Origin: Rhizobium oryzihabitans
Lineage (GTDB): Bacteria > Pseudomonadota > Alphaproteobacteria > Rhizobiales > Rhizobiaceae
NCBI RefSeq assembly: GCF_010669145.1
Contig: NZ_CP048637.1
Coordinates: 186,001 to 250,000 of the forward strand
Length of the DNA: 64,000 nt
Direction: 5' to 3'
Shown here: one piece after another, positions 45,666 to 54,718 of the stretch
Numbering within the stretch: position 1 is the first letter of the stretch
How the letters are laid out: each line of letters starts with the position of its first letter
The notes under the pieces: generated by a model
The model's database searches: none
What the model was told of the DNA's origin: nothing
Seen by the model: only the letters and a program-made list of their open reading frames with translations
Position numbers and translations under genes: made by a program

Positions 45666-47273
45666 GGGGGTGCGGATAAAAAGTTGGACTGTTTTAAATG
45701 CTCAGGCCGAGGCTCTTACGATATTCGACCGGGCTGAGTGATCCCAGTGATATTTTGATGCGCGTTTCATTGTACCATCGGATGTAGGCGTCCACCTCTG
45801 CCACGAACTGCTCGATCGTGATGACCTTCCAGTCTCGTGGATAGAAGAGCTCGGTTTTCAACCGACCGAAGAACCCTTCGCACGCGGCGTTGTCTTGCGA
45901 GCAACCCTTTCGAGACATCGAGCGAACCAGTCTTGCTTCGCTGATACGGGTTAACCAGCCGGGCCATCGATAATGGGCTCCGCGATCAGAATGGATGATT
46001 GGCCGTTCCTCGCCGTTGGCGACGGTTTCGATGGCTGCATCCAGCATGGTGTTGACGAGACCTGCATCCGGTTGGGTTCCGATGGACCAGCTGATGACCA
46101 TGCCGTCAAAGCAGTCGATGATGGGCGAAAGGTACACCTTGCCTGCTGGGATCTGGAACTCGGTGATGTCTGTCAGCCACTTCACGTTCGGCGCTTCTGC
46201 ATGGAAGTCGCGATTGATCAGGTTCTCGGGCGCTGGACTGATCTCTCCCAGATAGGATCCAAACCGCCGTCGACGCGGCTTGGCAACGACCAATTGCTCC
46301 TGCTTCATCAATCGCTGGACAACCTTTTCCGAGATTACCACGCTTTGTCTGGCCAGCGACGCCTGCAGTCGTCGATAACCGTAGCAACGACGGTTCGTTT
46401 CAAAGATCTCAGCTAGGCTGTGGCGGACGGCGGCATACTTGTCTGCCAGGCACATGCGGGCGCGATGGTAGAAGTAGGAGCTGCGGGCAATCCGAAGCTG
46501 GGCAAGCAGCTCTGGCAAGCGATAAACTTCCTTAAGGGCGTCAATCAGTTGGGTCTTCTCCCGATTACTCAGGATCTGCAGATCGACGCCCAGGTCTTTT
46601 TTTAGGAGTTCGTTGGCCTTCTTCAGGAGATCATGCTCGAGTTGTAACTGGCGGACATCACGCTGGAGGGCTTCAAGCTGTCGCTCGAGCTCTTCACGTT
46701 CAGGCAGCTTGGGGTTGGATTTGCGGCGTTTCATGGATGAGGGAGCCTCGTGACCGAGTAGCTGATCTTTCCAGCTGTACAATGTCGGCCTTGAGACGCC
46801 CAGTCGGTCAGCTACCTGTTGAGCGCTTTCATCTCCACTGCATAATCCGATGACCCCCGCTTGCCGGACCTCTTCGGAATAGCCAGGGTGCCACGATCGA
46901 CCGACCATCGATGTCCGCGCCTCCGGAAACGCCTCACGAACCCATGCGGTTAGAGTTCCTCGACCGGGATAGCCGAGCGCCCTCATCGTCGCAGAGATGC
47001 AACGATCATGGGTGCGAAAGTGCTCAAGTGCCGCCTGCCTCTGAGCCTCTGAATATTTTGGCGCTCGCGCTACCGGCTGAGTACGCAGGTCGAGATGCTG
47101 TAGGTACTCGCGGTACCAGCCTCTCAGCGCATTCTTGGTGGGATATCCCAGCTGGCGAATGGTCGCGTTAAGCCGCTTGCCAAGCCGGATATAGAGCTCA
47201 ACCGCTCGAAGTCTGTCTGCGTAGGAATACATGAACTACCTCCTTGGTGGTCCAAGTTTTCGTCCGCACCCCC
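45666..47273 (-). mobile_element. IS3-family insertion sequence (complete)
   Basis: 1608 bp with 24-bp terminal inverted repeats, 21/24 identical: GGGGGTGCGGATAAAAAGTT... at 45666-45689 and its complement at 47250-47273. A 3-bp duplication GGT flanks it (45663-45665 and 47274-47276). It is inserted within the terminal repeats of the IS21 element. Confidence 0.93.
45694..47232 (-). CDS. IS3-family transposase (single long ORF)
   Basis: About 512 residues. Two helix-turn-helix blocks in the first 170 residues (RLNATIRQLGYPTKNALRGWYREY; SAQQVADRLGVSRPTLYSWKDQLLG), a leucine-rich coiled coil (about 180-215), then the rve/DDE integrase domain: D in WLTDITEFQ, D in IIHSDRGAHYRW, E in NAACEGFFGRLKTE. 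In most IS3 elements this is made by frameshifting of orfA and orfB; here it is one frame. ATG at 47232. Confidence 0.92.
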   Translation of the reverse strand: MYSYADRLRAVELYIRLGKRLNATIRQLGYPTKNALRGWYREYLQHLDLRTQPVARAPKYSEAQRQAALEHFRTHDRCISATMRALGYPGRGTLTAWVREAFPEARTSMVGRSWHPGYSEEVRQAGVIGLCSGDESAQQVADRLGVSRPTLYSWKDQLLGHEAPSSMKRRKSNPKLPEREELERQLEALQRDVRQLQLEHDLLKKANELLKKDLGVDLQILSNREKTQLIDALKEVYRLPELLAQLRIARSSYFYHRARMCLADKYAAVRHSLAEIFETNRRCYGYRRLQASLARQSVVISEKVVQRLMKQEQLVVAKPRRRRFGSYLGEISPAPENLINRDFHAEAPNVKWLTDITEFQIPAGKVYLSPIIDCFDGMVISWSIGTQPDAGLVNTMLDAAIETVANGEERPIIHSDRGAHYRWPGWLTRISEARLVRSMSRKGCSQDNAACEGFFGRLKTELFYPRDWKVITIEQFVAEVDAYIRWYNETRIKISLGSLSPVEYRKSLGLSI

Positions 47274-47319
47274 GGTTTTTCCACCGAGAAGTGAGCCACC
47301 TCTGAGTATGGTTTTCTGA

Positions 47320-48114
47320 TCAGGGTTTGGTCAAGGGATTGGCCTTTTCTCCTCTTTTTTGTGCCGCAGCGGCCGAGCTGGCCTTGAAGCGGAAGCTGTC
47401 GTTACCGGTTTCCAGGATGTGGCAACGGTGGGTCAGACGATCGAGCAGAGCGGTGGTCATCTTGGCGTCGCCGAAGACGGTTGCCCATTCGCTGAAGCTG
47501 AGGTTGGTGGTGATGATCACGCTGGTGCGCTCATAAAGCTTGCTCAACAGATGGAAGAGCAGCGCTCCACCTGAGGCACTGAACGGAAGGTATCCGAGCT
47601 CATCGAGGATCAGCAGATCGAGACGGACCAGCGTCTCGGCGATCTGGCCCGCCTTGCCTTTTGCCTTCTCCTGCTCGAGCGCATTGACCAATTCGATGGT
47701 CGAGAAGAAGCGGACCTTTCGGCGATAGTGCTCGACAGCCTGGACACCGAGGGCGGTCGCGACATGTGTTTTTCCTGTTCCGGGTCCGCCGACAAGCACG
47801 ATATTCTGCGCTTCGTCCATGAACTCGCATCGGTGCAATTGGCGCACTGTCGCCTCGTTGATCTCGCTGGCGGCGAAGTCGTATCCGGAGATATCCTTGT
47901 AGGCTGGGAAGCGAGCCGCCTTCATGTGATAGGCAATGGAGCGAACCTCACGCTCGGCCATCTCGGCCTTCAGCAACTGCGATAGGATCGGCACGGCCGC
48001 ATCGAAGGCTGGAGCACCTTGCTCGATCAGGTCCGTGACCGCTTGGGCCATTCCATACATCTTCAGGCTACGCAGCATGATGACGACGGCGGCGCTGGCG
48101 GGATCATGACGCAT
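47320..48114 (-). CDS. istB: IstB, IS21-family helper ATPase
   Basis: About 264 residues. DnaC-like AAA+ ATPase with Walker [10 protein letters not shown] and Walker [14 protein letters not shown], and the IstB motif [19 protein letters not shown]. It loads target DNA for the IstA transposase. The ATG at 48114 (MRHDPASAA) lies within the end of istA (11-bp overlap), as usual. Confidence 0.92.
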   Translation of the reverse strand: MRHDPASAAVVIMLRSLKMYGMAQAVTDLIEQGAPAFDAAVPILSQLLKAEMAEREVRSIAYHMKAARFPAYKDISGYDFAASEINEATVRQLHRCEFMDEAQNIVLVGGPGTGKTHVATALGVQAVEHYRRKVRFFSTIELVNALEQEKAKGKAGQIAETLVRLDLLILDELGYLPFSASGGALLFHLLSKLYERTSVIITTNLSFSEWATVFGDAKMTTALLDRLTHRCHILETGNDSFRFKASSAAAAQKRGEKANPLTKP

Positions 48115-49042
48115 GGCGACCTCCCACAGTCCGGACACGCAAGCCATCGTAGCGTTCGACGTTGGCCCTGGGTTCGCGCAGCAAGGTCAGCGCCTGTGGC
48201 GTGTCGATATCGGGACCATCGGTGGTTTTGCCGTCGATCAGCCGATGCAGCAGGTTCAACACATGGGTCTTGGTGGCCACGCCAGCATCCAGGGCGAGTT
48301 CCACAGCGCGGAGGACGACCTGTTCGTCGTGATGAAGGACGAGAGCGAGGATATCAGCCATCTCACGATCACCGCCGGGGCGGCGAAGCATCTGGTCCTG
48401 CAATTTGCGGAAGACCGGCGGTAATTCCAGGAAGGGAGCGCCATTGCGCAGGGCTCCGGGTTTGCGCTGGATGACGGCAAGGTAATGACGCCAGTCGTAA
48501 GTAGTCCGTGGTGGTTTGTCGTGGCTGCGTTCTATGATCCGCGGATGTTCGCAGAGGATATTGCCCTCGGCTGCAACGACCAGCCGCTCGGGATAAATCC
48601 GTAGGCTGACAGGCCTGTTCGCAAAAGATGCCGGCACGCTGTAGCGGTTCCGCTCGAAAGTGATCAGGCATGTCGGCGAGACGCGCTTGCTCTGCTCGAC
48701 AAAGCCGTCAAACATCGCGGGCAATGCCATTAACGCAGGCTGCTCATCACCCCAAACATCCGCGATCGAACCGGGAAGGCTCCCATGCGCTGTCTCCTGC
48801 CACAGGTCTTGGCAATGCTGTTCCAGCCAGAGGTTCAACGTTGCCAAATCCGGGAAGTCGGGCATCTGTTGCCATAGGCGGGGACGGGAATCCTGGACGT
48901 TCTTCTCCACCTGGCCCTTCTCCCATCCCGCGGCGGGATTGCAGAACTCGGGCGCAAAGACGTAGTGGTTCGTCATCGCCTGGAAGCGGACGTTGACTTG
49001 CCGTTCCTTGCCGCGGCCAACACGATCGACTGCGGTCTTCAT
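48104..49042 (-). pseudogene. istA: IstA transposase, N-terminal part removed
   Basis: About 312 residues, against about 500 in complete IstA. It has the end of the DDE domain (GWEKGQVEKNVQDSR, with the catalytic Glu) and the C-terminal beta-barrel and tail (ITFERNRYSVPASFANRPVSLRIY). The helix-turn-helix and first catalytic Asp residues are absent, since the IS110 element starts right before KTAVDRVGRGKERQVN. Not functional alone. Confidence 0.87.
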
Positions 49043-49104
49043 GTTATGGGATGGACGCCTCCCTCCGAACCTTCAGAATGAACCGCCAACTAAAGGAGGA
49101 AGTC

Positions 49105-50029
49105 ATGACATTCGAACTACTCGCAATCGATCTCGGAAAGTCGTCGTTCCATCTGCACAGCATTGCTTTGGATGGCACTATTCTCTCGCGCAAGATCAGC
49201 CGGTCAAAATTGGCCGAGACAGTTAAGGCGATTGCTCCAAAGACGGTTGCGATGGAGGCCTGTGCCAGCGCTCACCATTGGGGGCGGCAATTCAAGGACG
49301 ATGGGCGAGAGGTTCTGCTGATCAATCCGCGCTTTGTGAAGCCTTTTGTGCGCGGTTCCAAAAACGATGCAGTCGATGCAGCCGCGATTTATGAAGCCGC
49401 GACACGTCCAACCATGCGGTTTGTACCGGTAAAGTCCACCACACAGCAAGACCTACAGTCGCTGCATAGAATTAGAGAGCGTCTGATCGTACAGCGTACA
49501 TCGCTGATCAATCATGCACGCGGCCTTCTCGCCGAATATGGGATCGTTTTACCGCAAGGGCCATGGCGCTTTGCATCCCAGGCACCCTCGGCTATCGAAA
49601 ATGCGGCTCTCTCCGATCTCGGGCGGGAGCTGTTCCTCGAACTCCTCGACCAGCTCACCGATGTGAATGACCGAGTTGCCAGGCTAGACAGGAAGATTGG
49701 CGAGATTTGCCGCGAGCGAGAAGATTGCCGCCGTCTGTCCGAACTGCCTGGCGTCGGACCGATCATTGCAACGGCACTGGTGGCCAGCGTTGAGGACGGG
49801 CGCTACTTCAAATCGGGGCGAGAACTGGCGGCCTGGATCGGGCTGGTCCCACGACAATACACGACTGGCGGCAAACCACGCCTTGGCGGAATTGGCCGCC
49901 GAGCGAACCATTATCTACGTCGCCAGATGATTCATGGTGCGCGCGCAGTTATCAGCCGACTTGCCACTCACGACGATCGCCGATCTCAATGGTTGAAAGA
50001 GCTTGTCGCTCGCCGTGGATTTAATAAAG
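49105..50029 (+). pseudogene. IS110-family transposase, C-terminus cut by IS6 copy B
   Basis: About 308 of about 340 residues. The DEDD RuvC-like domain is present (LLAIDLGKSSFHLH; MEACASAHHWGR; KNDAVDAAAIYEA), and the transposase_20 domain (LSELPGVGPIIATALVASV; AWIGLVPRQYTTGGKPRLGGIG, with the C-terminal Ser region). The protein stops at RRGFNK where the IS6 element begins at 50030. The ATG at 49105 has a strong AAGGAGGA. The IS110 element itself is inserted in istA. Confidence 0.87.
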
Positions 50030-50919
50030 GGGCGTGTCGCAAATTCTTTTGGTTAACTAGCTGTTGACCACAACGGTGGAAATTCAGCTCCCGATGTAGC
50101 GGAGCGTAGCCATGATTCTGAATGCCATTGCCGAAAAGCTGAAGCGCCAGTCGAAGGACGATTTCAAAGGGCGGCATTTCGAGGCATGGCTGATCGTGCA
50201 GGCAGTGACATGGTATCTACGGTATCCGCTCAGCTACAGAGATCTCGAGGAGATGTTCCGCGAGCGCGGCTTCGAGGTCGACCATAGTACAATCAACCGC
50301 TGGGTCCTCGCCTATGCACCTGTAATCGAGAAGCGCCTACGCCAGTTTCGCCGACCGCATTGTGGCTCAGTCAGGATTGACGAGACCTACGTCAAGATCC
50401 GGGGCAAGTGGCGATACCTGTACCGCGCCATCGACAAGCACGGAAACCCGGTCGACTTCTTGCTCACCGCGAAGCGCGATCTCGACGCCGCCAAGCGCTT
50501 CTTCCGTAAGATGCTCAAGGATGAGCCGCTACTATCGCCGGGTAAGATCGGTACAGATGGCGCTAACACGTTTCCTTCAACGATCAAAACAGCCATCGAT
50601 GACGGGCTCCTGCATCCGAGCCCGGTACATTATGTCACGAAGCACCTCCAGCAAGGCATCGAGAGCGACCACTTCCGGGTCAAGAAGAACATGCCCAAGA
50701 TCGGCTGCTTCCAGTCATTCAAAACGGCGCGCCGGACGATCGCTGGGTTCGAAGCGATGTTGTGGCTGCGCAAAGGCTTCGGCTTTTCCGGCGACTGGAC
50801 AATCAACGACCAGAATGACCTGCTCGGGCGCCTCTTCGGACTTCAAAAGGTTAACAAAGCGTGAAAATGCCACCGTTCGCGGGGTAGTCTCAGCCTACTG
50901 CAAGGTTTGCGACAAGCCC
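50030..50919 (+). mobile_element. IS6-family insertion sequence, copy B
   Basis: 890 bp, near-identical to copy A at 21000-21889 but in the opposite orientation, with the same 14-bp inverted ends. Flanking 8-mers (TAATAAAG-type left, TCATAACC right) do not match each other or those of copy A. It cuts the IS110 transposase and directly abuts the DUF1403 stop codon. Confidence 0.9.
50112..50864 (+). CDS. IS6-family transposase
   Basis: 250 residues, identical to the copy A transposase except for Pro in place of Leu (His-Pro-Ser-Pro-Val). DDE residues lie in VRIDETYVKIRGKW, GTDGANTFPS and QQGIESDHFRVKK. Complete, and presumably active or very recently so. Confidence 0.94.
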   Translation: MILNAIAEKLKRQSKDDFKGRHFEAWLIVQAVTWYLRYPLSYRDLEEMFRERGFEVDHSTINRWVLAYAPVIEKRLRQFRRPHCGSVRIDETYVKIRGKWRYLYRAIDKHGNPVDFLLTAKRDLDAAKRFFRKMLKDEPLLSPGKIGTDGANTFPSTIKTAIDDGLLHPSPVHYVTKHLQQGIESDHFRVKKNMPKIGCFQSFKTARRTIAGFEAMLWLRKGFGFSGDWTINDQNDLLGRLFGLQKVNKA

Positions 50920-51873
50920 TCATAACCCATAAATTCGAAAGGAAGAGCGGCCGGACAGTTCCCGCACCGCTTCGAAACTCTCCAGCCGCTCAAACAGTCG
51001 AGTGGCTGCCCAGCGTGACAGATTGCACCCCGGCGCCGAGGCCGGAACCGCGTCTTCATTGAGGAGCTTTTGGATAACCGTATCGCCCCCCTTGGTCCTC
51101 ACCTTTGGCACTGCTGCCATTAACCGAGCGGCACGGCGATCAATGTCGGCGGCAGATTGAAGCGCCGCCTCGACACTGCTGACCAGCGCCAGACAAATTG
51201 CTTTCGGATAAGCTGGCTCACCTGGCCGCACTCGACCTCTTCCGCCGATCGTGCGGAATGCAGACCCGAACCGTACAGGTAGCAGAAGCGGCACGGGTCG
51301 CGCCCATCTCAGCTTCTGGGCCAGTACGATGTCTGCCAAAGCCAGAGCCAGGACCTCCGCGTCCGGACGAAGCGCCATGATCGCGGATACCAGATCAGCA
51401 ATCGCAATGGGGGCCGCGCGCCCGGACTGGATTGCCACATCGGCGAGATCCGCGATCGAGGAGAGCTCCGTGTCCCATCGGATAGACAGAAGCTCGACCA
51501 ATTCCCTTACAAACGCAGTACCGGGCATCGCTGTTCGACGTGCCAGCATTCGTGTGGCTAAAAACAGCTTTCCGGCCGGTCCCGGGTCTCCATTCGCGGG
51601 AGTCAGCAAAACGGCGTCGCGCAGCGCATTCTCTTCTTCATTCCTATCGAGCATGCGGGCCGCGACAGCGGCTGATTTCAGGGCTAGGCGGTCGCGCCAG
51701 CAGCCGAGCCAAGGAGGATCGGCGCGGATCACATCATCGAGGGATTTCAAGCCGATACCGGCGGCGAAGGCGGCATCAATTTCGTCGATGTCACGGCCAT
51801 ATGCCAACGTCCAGCCCGGCATGTTCGCCGACCATGTCACTGATGGAATTTGCACTTTGGTGATCGAGTTCAT
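50920..51873 (-). CDS. DUF1403 family protein
   Basis: About 317 residues, an all-helical, Ala-rich protein resembling DUF1403 proteins found on rhizobial and other alphaproteobacterial plasmids (GWRDRLALKSAAVAARMLDR-like core, LLLPVRFGSAFR, and the late block GDTVIQKLLNEDAVPAS). The function is unknown. The stop TGA touches the end of the IS6 element, so the last residues may differ from the ancestral protein. Divergent from the recombinase gene across a 124-bp gap containing a long palindrome. Confidence 0.7.
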   Translation of the reverse strand: MNSITKVQIPSVTWSANMPGWTLAYGRDIDEIDAAFAAGIGLKSLDDVIRADPPWLGCWRDRLALKSAAVAARMLDRNEEENALRDAVLLTPANGDPGPAGKLFLATRMLARRTAMPGTAFVRELVELLSIRWDTELSSIADLADVAIQSGRAAPIAIADLVSAIMALRPDAEVLALALADIVLAQKLRWARPVPLLLPVRFGSAFRTIGGRGRVRPGEPAYPKAICLALVSSVEAALQSAADIDRRAARLMAAVPKVRTKGGDTVIQKLLNEDAVPASAPGCNLSRWAATRLFERLESFEAVRELSGRSSFRIYGL

Positions 51874-51949
51874 GCTTCGCAGTATAGATCAGATGCGCAG
51901 TTTAGGCTATATATATCGATCCAAACCGCACGACATGTCAGGAATATAA

Positions 51950-51980
51950 AATGTCCGATAATCTTGCATTATCGGACATT
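51950..51980. promoter_or_regulatory. Perfect 13-bp inverted repeat upstream of the recombinase
   Basis: AATGTCCGATAAT-CTTGC-ATTATCGGACATT lies 18 bp before the recombinase ATG and 77 bp from the divergent DUF1403 start. Read as arms of 12 with a 7-base centre, it has the geometry of a tyrosine-recombinase core site. It could equally be an operator shared by the two divergent genes. Confidence 0.5.
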
Positions 51981-51997
51981 ATGTTCATTATAGAGAA

Positions 51998-53131
51998 ATG
52001 GCCCAAATCATCGAGCAAAACACCAAAAATCACGTCGAGGAGACCTCAGCGCCGTCTCTCAGCACGGCGACCGGGCATGATGTTTCCGTGCCGGAGGTGT
52101 CGGGCGACAGCGCCCTCCCCTCCCCTGCTGATCAGGATCAGACGCCAGCGCATCTTGCCAGCCTCGCCGATCGCGCCCGGGGTTATGTCGAGGCGGCCAG
52201 TTCCGCCAACACGCGCAAGGCTTACGCGGCCGACTGGAAGCATTTTTCGGCGTGGTGCCGGCGCTCCAACCTGGCCCCTCTGCCACCGCATCCACAAACC
52301 GTCGGACTTTACATCACAGCCTGCGCTTCCGGCACGGCTGAACGGGGTGCAAAAGCGAACTCAGTCTCGACCATCGAACGCCGCCTCTCCTCGCTCTCCT
52401 GGAACTATGCCCAGCGCGGCCTCTCACTCGATCGCAAGGACCGGCATATCGCCACCGTGATGGCCGGCATACGCAACAGCCACGCCAAGCCACCGGTCCA
52501 GAAGGAAGCGGTGATGGCTGAAGACATCATCGCCATGGTCGAGACGCTTGATCGCGGGTCTCTACGTGGCCTGCGGGATCGGGCCATGTTGCTCATAGGC
52601 TTTGCGGGAGGTCTTCGGCGCTCCGAGATCGTCGGCCTCGACCTGAAGGCCGACCAAACTGAGGACGGTCGCGGTTGGATCGAGATCCTCGACAAGGGCA
52701 TGCTTATTACCCTGCGCGGTAAAACCGGATGGCGAGAGGTCGAGGTCGGTCGCGGCTCGGCAGATGCGACCTGTCCGGTCGCCGCAGTCGAGACCTGGAT
52801 CAAGTTCGCCAAGCTGGCTCACGGCCCCCTCTTCCGTCGCGTGACGGGACAAGGCAAAGCTGTCGGGTCGGTGCGGCTGAACGACAAGGAGGTCGCTCGC
52901 CTCGTGAAACGGACTGCCATGGCCGCAGGCGTTCGCGGTGACCTTAGCGAGATCGAGCGTGCGTTTAAGTTTTCCGGTCACTCCCTTCGTGCTGGCCTCG
53001 CTTCTTCTGCCGAAGTCGACGAACGCTACGTCCAGAAACAGCTGGGCCATGTTTCCGCTGAGATGACCCGTAGATACCAACGTCGACGCGACCGCTTTCG
53101 AGTAAATCTGACCAAGGCGTCAGGGCTTTAA
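51998..53131 (+). CDS. Tyrosine-type site-specific recombinase
   Basis: About 377 residues. A SAM-like core-binding domain (about 55-165, SANTRKAYAADWKHFSAWCRR) and a catalytic domain with R in GGLRRSEIVGL, H-x-x-R in SGHSLRAGLAS, H in LGHVSAEMTRRYQRRRD and the nucleophilic Tyr in that same segment. It resembles the XerC-like integrases of alphaproteobacterial plasmids. Probably resolves multimers or mobilises the accessory region. The ATG at 51998 lies just after the palindrome. Confidence 0.87.
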   Translation: MAQIIEQNTKNHVEETSAPSLSTATGHDVSVPEVSGDSALPSPADQDQTPAHLASLADRARGYVEAASSANTRKAYAADWKHFSAWCRRSNLAPLPPHPQTVGLYITACASGTAERGAKANSVSTIERRLSSLSWNYAQRGLSLDRKDRHIATVMAGIRNSHAKPPVQKEAVMAEDIIAMVETLDRGSLRGLRDRAMLLIGFAGGLRRSEIVGLDLKADQTEDGRGWIEILDKGMLITLRGKTGWREVEVGRGSADATCPVAAVETWIKFAKLAHGPLFRRVTGQGKAVGSVRLNDKEVARLVKRTAMAAGVRGDLSEIERAFKFSGHSLRAGLASSAEVDERYVQKQLGHVSAEMTRRYQRRRDRFRVNLTKASGL

Positions 53132-53225
53132 TGGCCCCCTCCCCCTACATCGTCCGACCACGCGCTTGCAGAGACACCTCTCATGCATTATAGTCACTAT
53201 AGTCATTTTGGTTATAGGTGAGACG

Positions 53226-53492
53226 ATGCAAGCATCAACACACGATGATATGAGCTGGACGGTCGCTGGCGCGAAGGCAAAGCTTTCGGAAGTCATGGAG
53301 CGAGCGCAGTTGGCACCCCAGACGATTACCCGCAATGGAAAGCCGAGCGTGGTGGTCGTTTCTGCAGAAGAGTGGCAGAAGAAGACTGCGCGCAGGGGAT
53401 CACTCGCGGAGTTTCTGTTGGCATCACCTCTGCGTGGTGCCGATCTGGATATTGAGCGGCAACACGATGAGCCACGTGACTTGTCGCTATGA
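53226..53492 (+). CDS. Phd/YefM-family antitoxin
   Basis: About 88 residues. WTVAGAKAKLSEVMERAQ then QTITRNGKPSVVVVSAEEW is the standard Phd fold, with a disordered acidic C-terminus for toxin binding. The ATG at 53226 has GGTGAG upstream. Short direct repeats (TATAGTCA, twice) at about 53189-53205 may form the autoregulatory operator. Overlaps the toxin gene by four bases. Confidence 0.9.
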   Translation: MQASTHDDMSWTVAGAKAKLSEVMERAQLAPQTITRNGKPSVVVVSAEEWQKKTARRGSLAEFLLASPLRGADLDIERQHDEPRDLSL

Positions 53493-53911
53493 GACTGCTC
53501 CTAGATACGAATGTTCTTTCAGAAGTTACGAAACCTCGCCCCAATGAAGACGTTTTGAAGTGGCTCCACGGTCTGGACGAGGACCGCACGTTTATCAGCA
53601 TCGTGTCGATTGCCGAAATCCGCCGCGGCGTGGCGTTGATGGATAGCGGGCGAAAGCGCGATGCCCTGGACGAATGGCTCGCGCATGATCTGCCTCAACG
53701 CTTCGAAAGCAGGATTTTGCCGGTGGAAGGGCCTGTCGCCTTGGCCTGGGGCGATCTCATGGCACTTGCCAAGCGAAGTGGTCGGGGACTCGCATCAATG
53801 GACGGTCTGATTGCCGCTACGGCCGTCGCCTATCAGCTGACGCTTGCGACGCGCAACACCAAGGATTTCGAAGGCTTTGGAATAGACATCATCGACCCAT
53901 GGGTGGACTGA
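53489..53911 (+). CDS. vapC: VapC-type PIN-domain toxin
   Basis: About 140 residues. PIN-domain acidic residues: D in LLLDTNVLSE, E in IAEIRRG, D in ASMDGLIAATA, and the D/N region TRNTKDFEGFGIDIIDPW. FitB/VapC-like ribonuclease toxin, neutralised by the antitoxin before it. ATGA overlap with the antitoxin gene. Likely a plasmid-maintenance module. Confidence 0.9.
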   Translation: MRLLLDTNVLSEVTKPRPNEDVLKWLHGLDEDRTFISIVSIAEIRRGVALMDSGRKRDALDEWLAHDLPQRFESRILPVEGPVALAWGDLMALAKRSGRGLASMDGLIAATAVAYQLTLATRNTKDFEGFGIDIIDPWVD

Positions 53912-53923
53912 TCGGGTTCTTGT

Positions 53924-54592
53924 TTGTCGATTGAAAGGATTGGTCCCGGTGCTCTCCCACAGCTTGCTCAAAAATCACGCCGGGATCCTGCTCGTCGGGA
54001 CTACACGTCCCTGACCTGGCTGCATGAAGTCGTCCATGACGTGAATGAGCGCTCGCCGATTGTGAAAGACAAGGAAGGCTCGTTCCTTGGGTTGGCCTAC
54101 GATGTGCGCAAAGCATATGAGCGGCAGCGCGAGGTTATTCAGCCGCCAAAACATATTGAAGAAATCGGCGTCCGATATGGTGTCCAGATCCTTTGGCCCG
54201 TCCTTATGTTGCAGCAAAGGCTGCTGAGGCAATCTCTCGCGTTCCTCAATCATACTGCCAAGACCCAAACCATAGCCTACGCATTGGAGGCCGTCATCGA
54301 AGATGCGTTGCGCGAGGATTTTGGTGCGCAGGCGGGGCATATCATCGATCTCTGGCAGCGCCTTGATCCGGCACAGCCTGAAGTGTTCGAAATGATCGAC
54401 AGTCGAGGGGCAATCTTTTCCTCATGGACGAAAGCGCAACGGAAGGCTGGCTTTGCGCAGCTCCTTTCGAGTTTCGATCCGATGTATGACCGCCTCTACG
54501 ATATCCGATTGAAGAACGGCGAAAAGAACCTGATCTCTCCAGGAGAATTCGCTGCGTGGGAAAATGCGGAATGGCCGGATCCTCGTTGGTAA
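53924..54592 (+). CDS. Hypothetical protein following the vapC toxin
   Basis: About 222 residues from a TTG 12 bp after the vapC stop, well-formed throughout with a strongly helical middle. No domain recognised. Motifs that might help a search are YTSLTWLHEVVHDVNERSP, ILWPVLMLQQRLLRQ and the end NAEWPDPRW. It could share a transcript with the toxin-antitoxin pair. No signal peptide or membrane helix. Confidence 0.65.
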   Translation: MSIERIGPGALPQLAQKSRRDPARRDYTSLTWLHEVVHDVNERSPIVKDKEGSFLGLAYDVRKAYERQREVIQPPKHIEEIGVRYGVQILWPVLMLQQRLLRQSLAFLNHTAKTQTIAYALEAVIEDALREDFGAQAGHIIDLWQRLDPAQPEVFEMIDSRGAIFSSWTKAQRKAGFAQLLSSFDPMYDRLYDIRLKNGEKNLISPGEFAAWENAEWPDPRW

Positions 54593-54718
54593 ATCACGGG
54601 CGCATCACTAGTGATATCAACCGGATAGACGCCCCTTCCCTGCTCTTTGTTGAAACCGCAAGCTCAAAACTGAAGGCAGAGTTTTTCGTTTAGCGCTTCA
54701 ATTGAAATCGGGAGCTAA

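Larger units (their letters stand above)
45636..49042 (-). mobile_element. IS21-family element, interrupted at both sides
   Basis: It carries istB and a truncated istA. Its right end has tandem terminal motifs ending TGAGCC: TTTCCACGCGGAACTGAGCC at about 45640-45661, and TTTTCCACCGAGAAGTGAGCC at about 47276-47297. The two are now separated by the IS3 element. The left end and the first part of istA are missing: an IS110 element begins at about 49043. The outer limit at 45636 is estimated. Confidence 0.7.
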
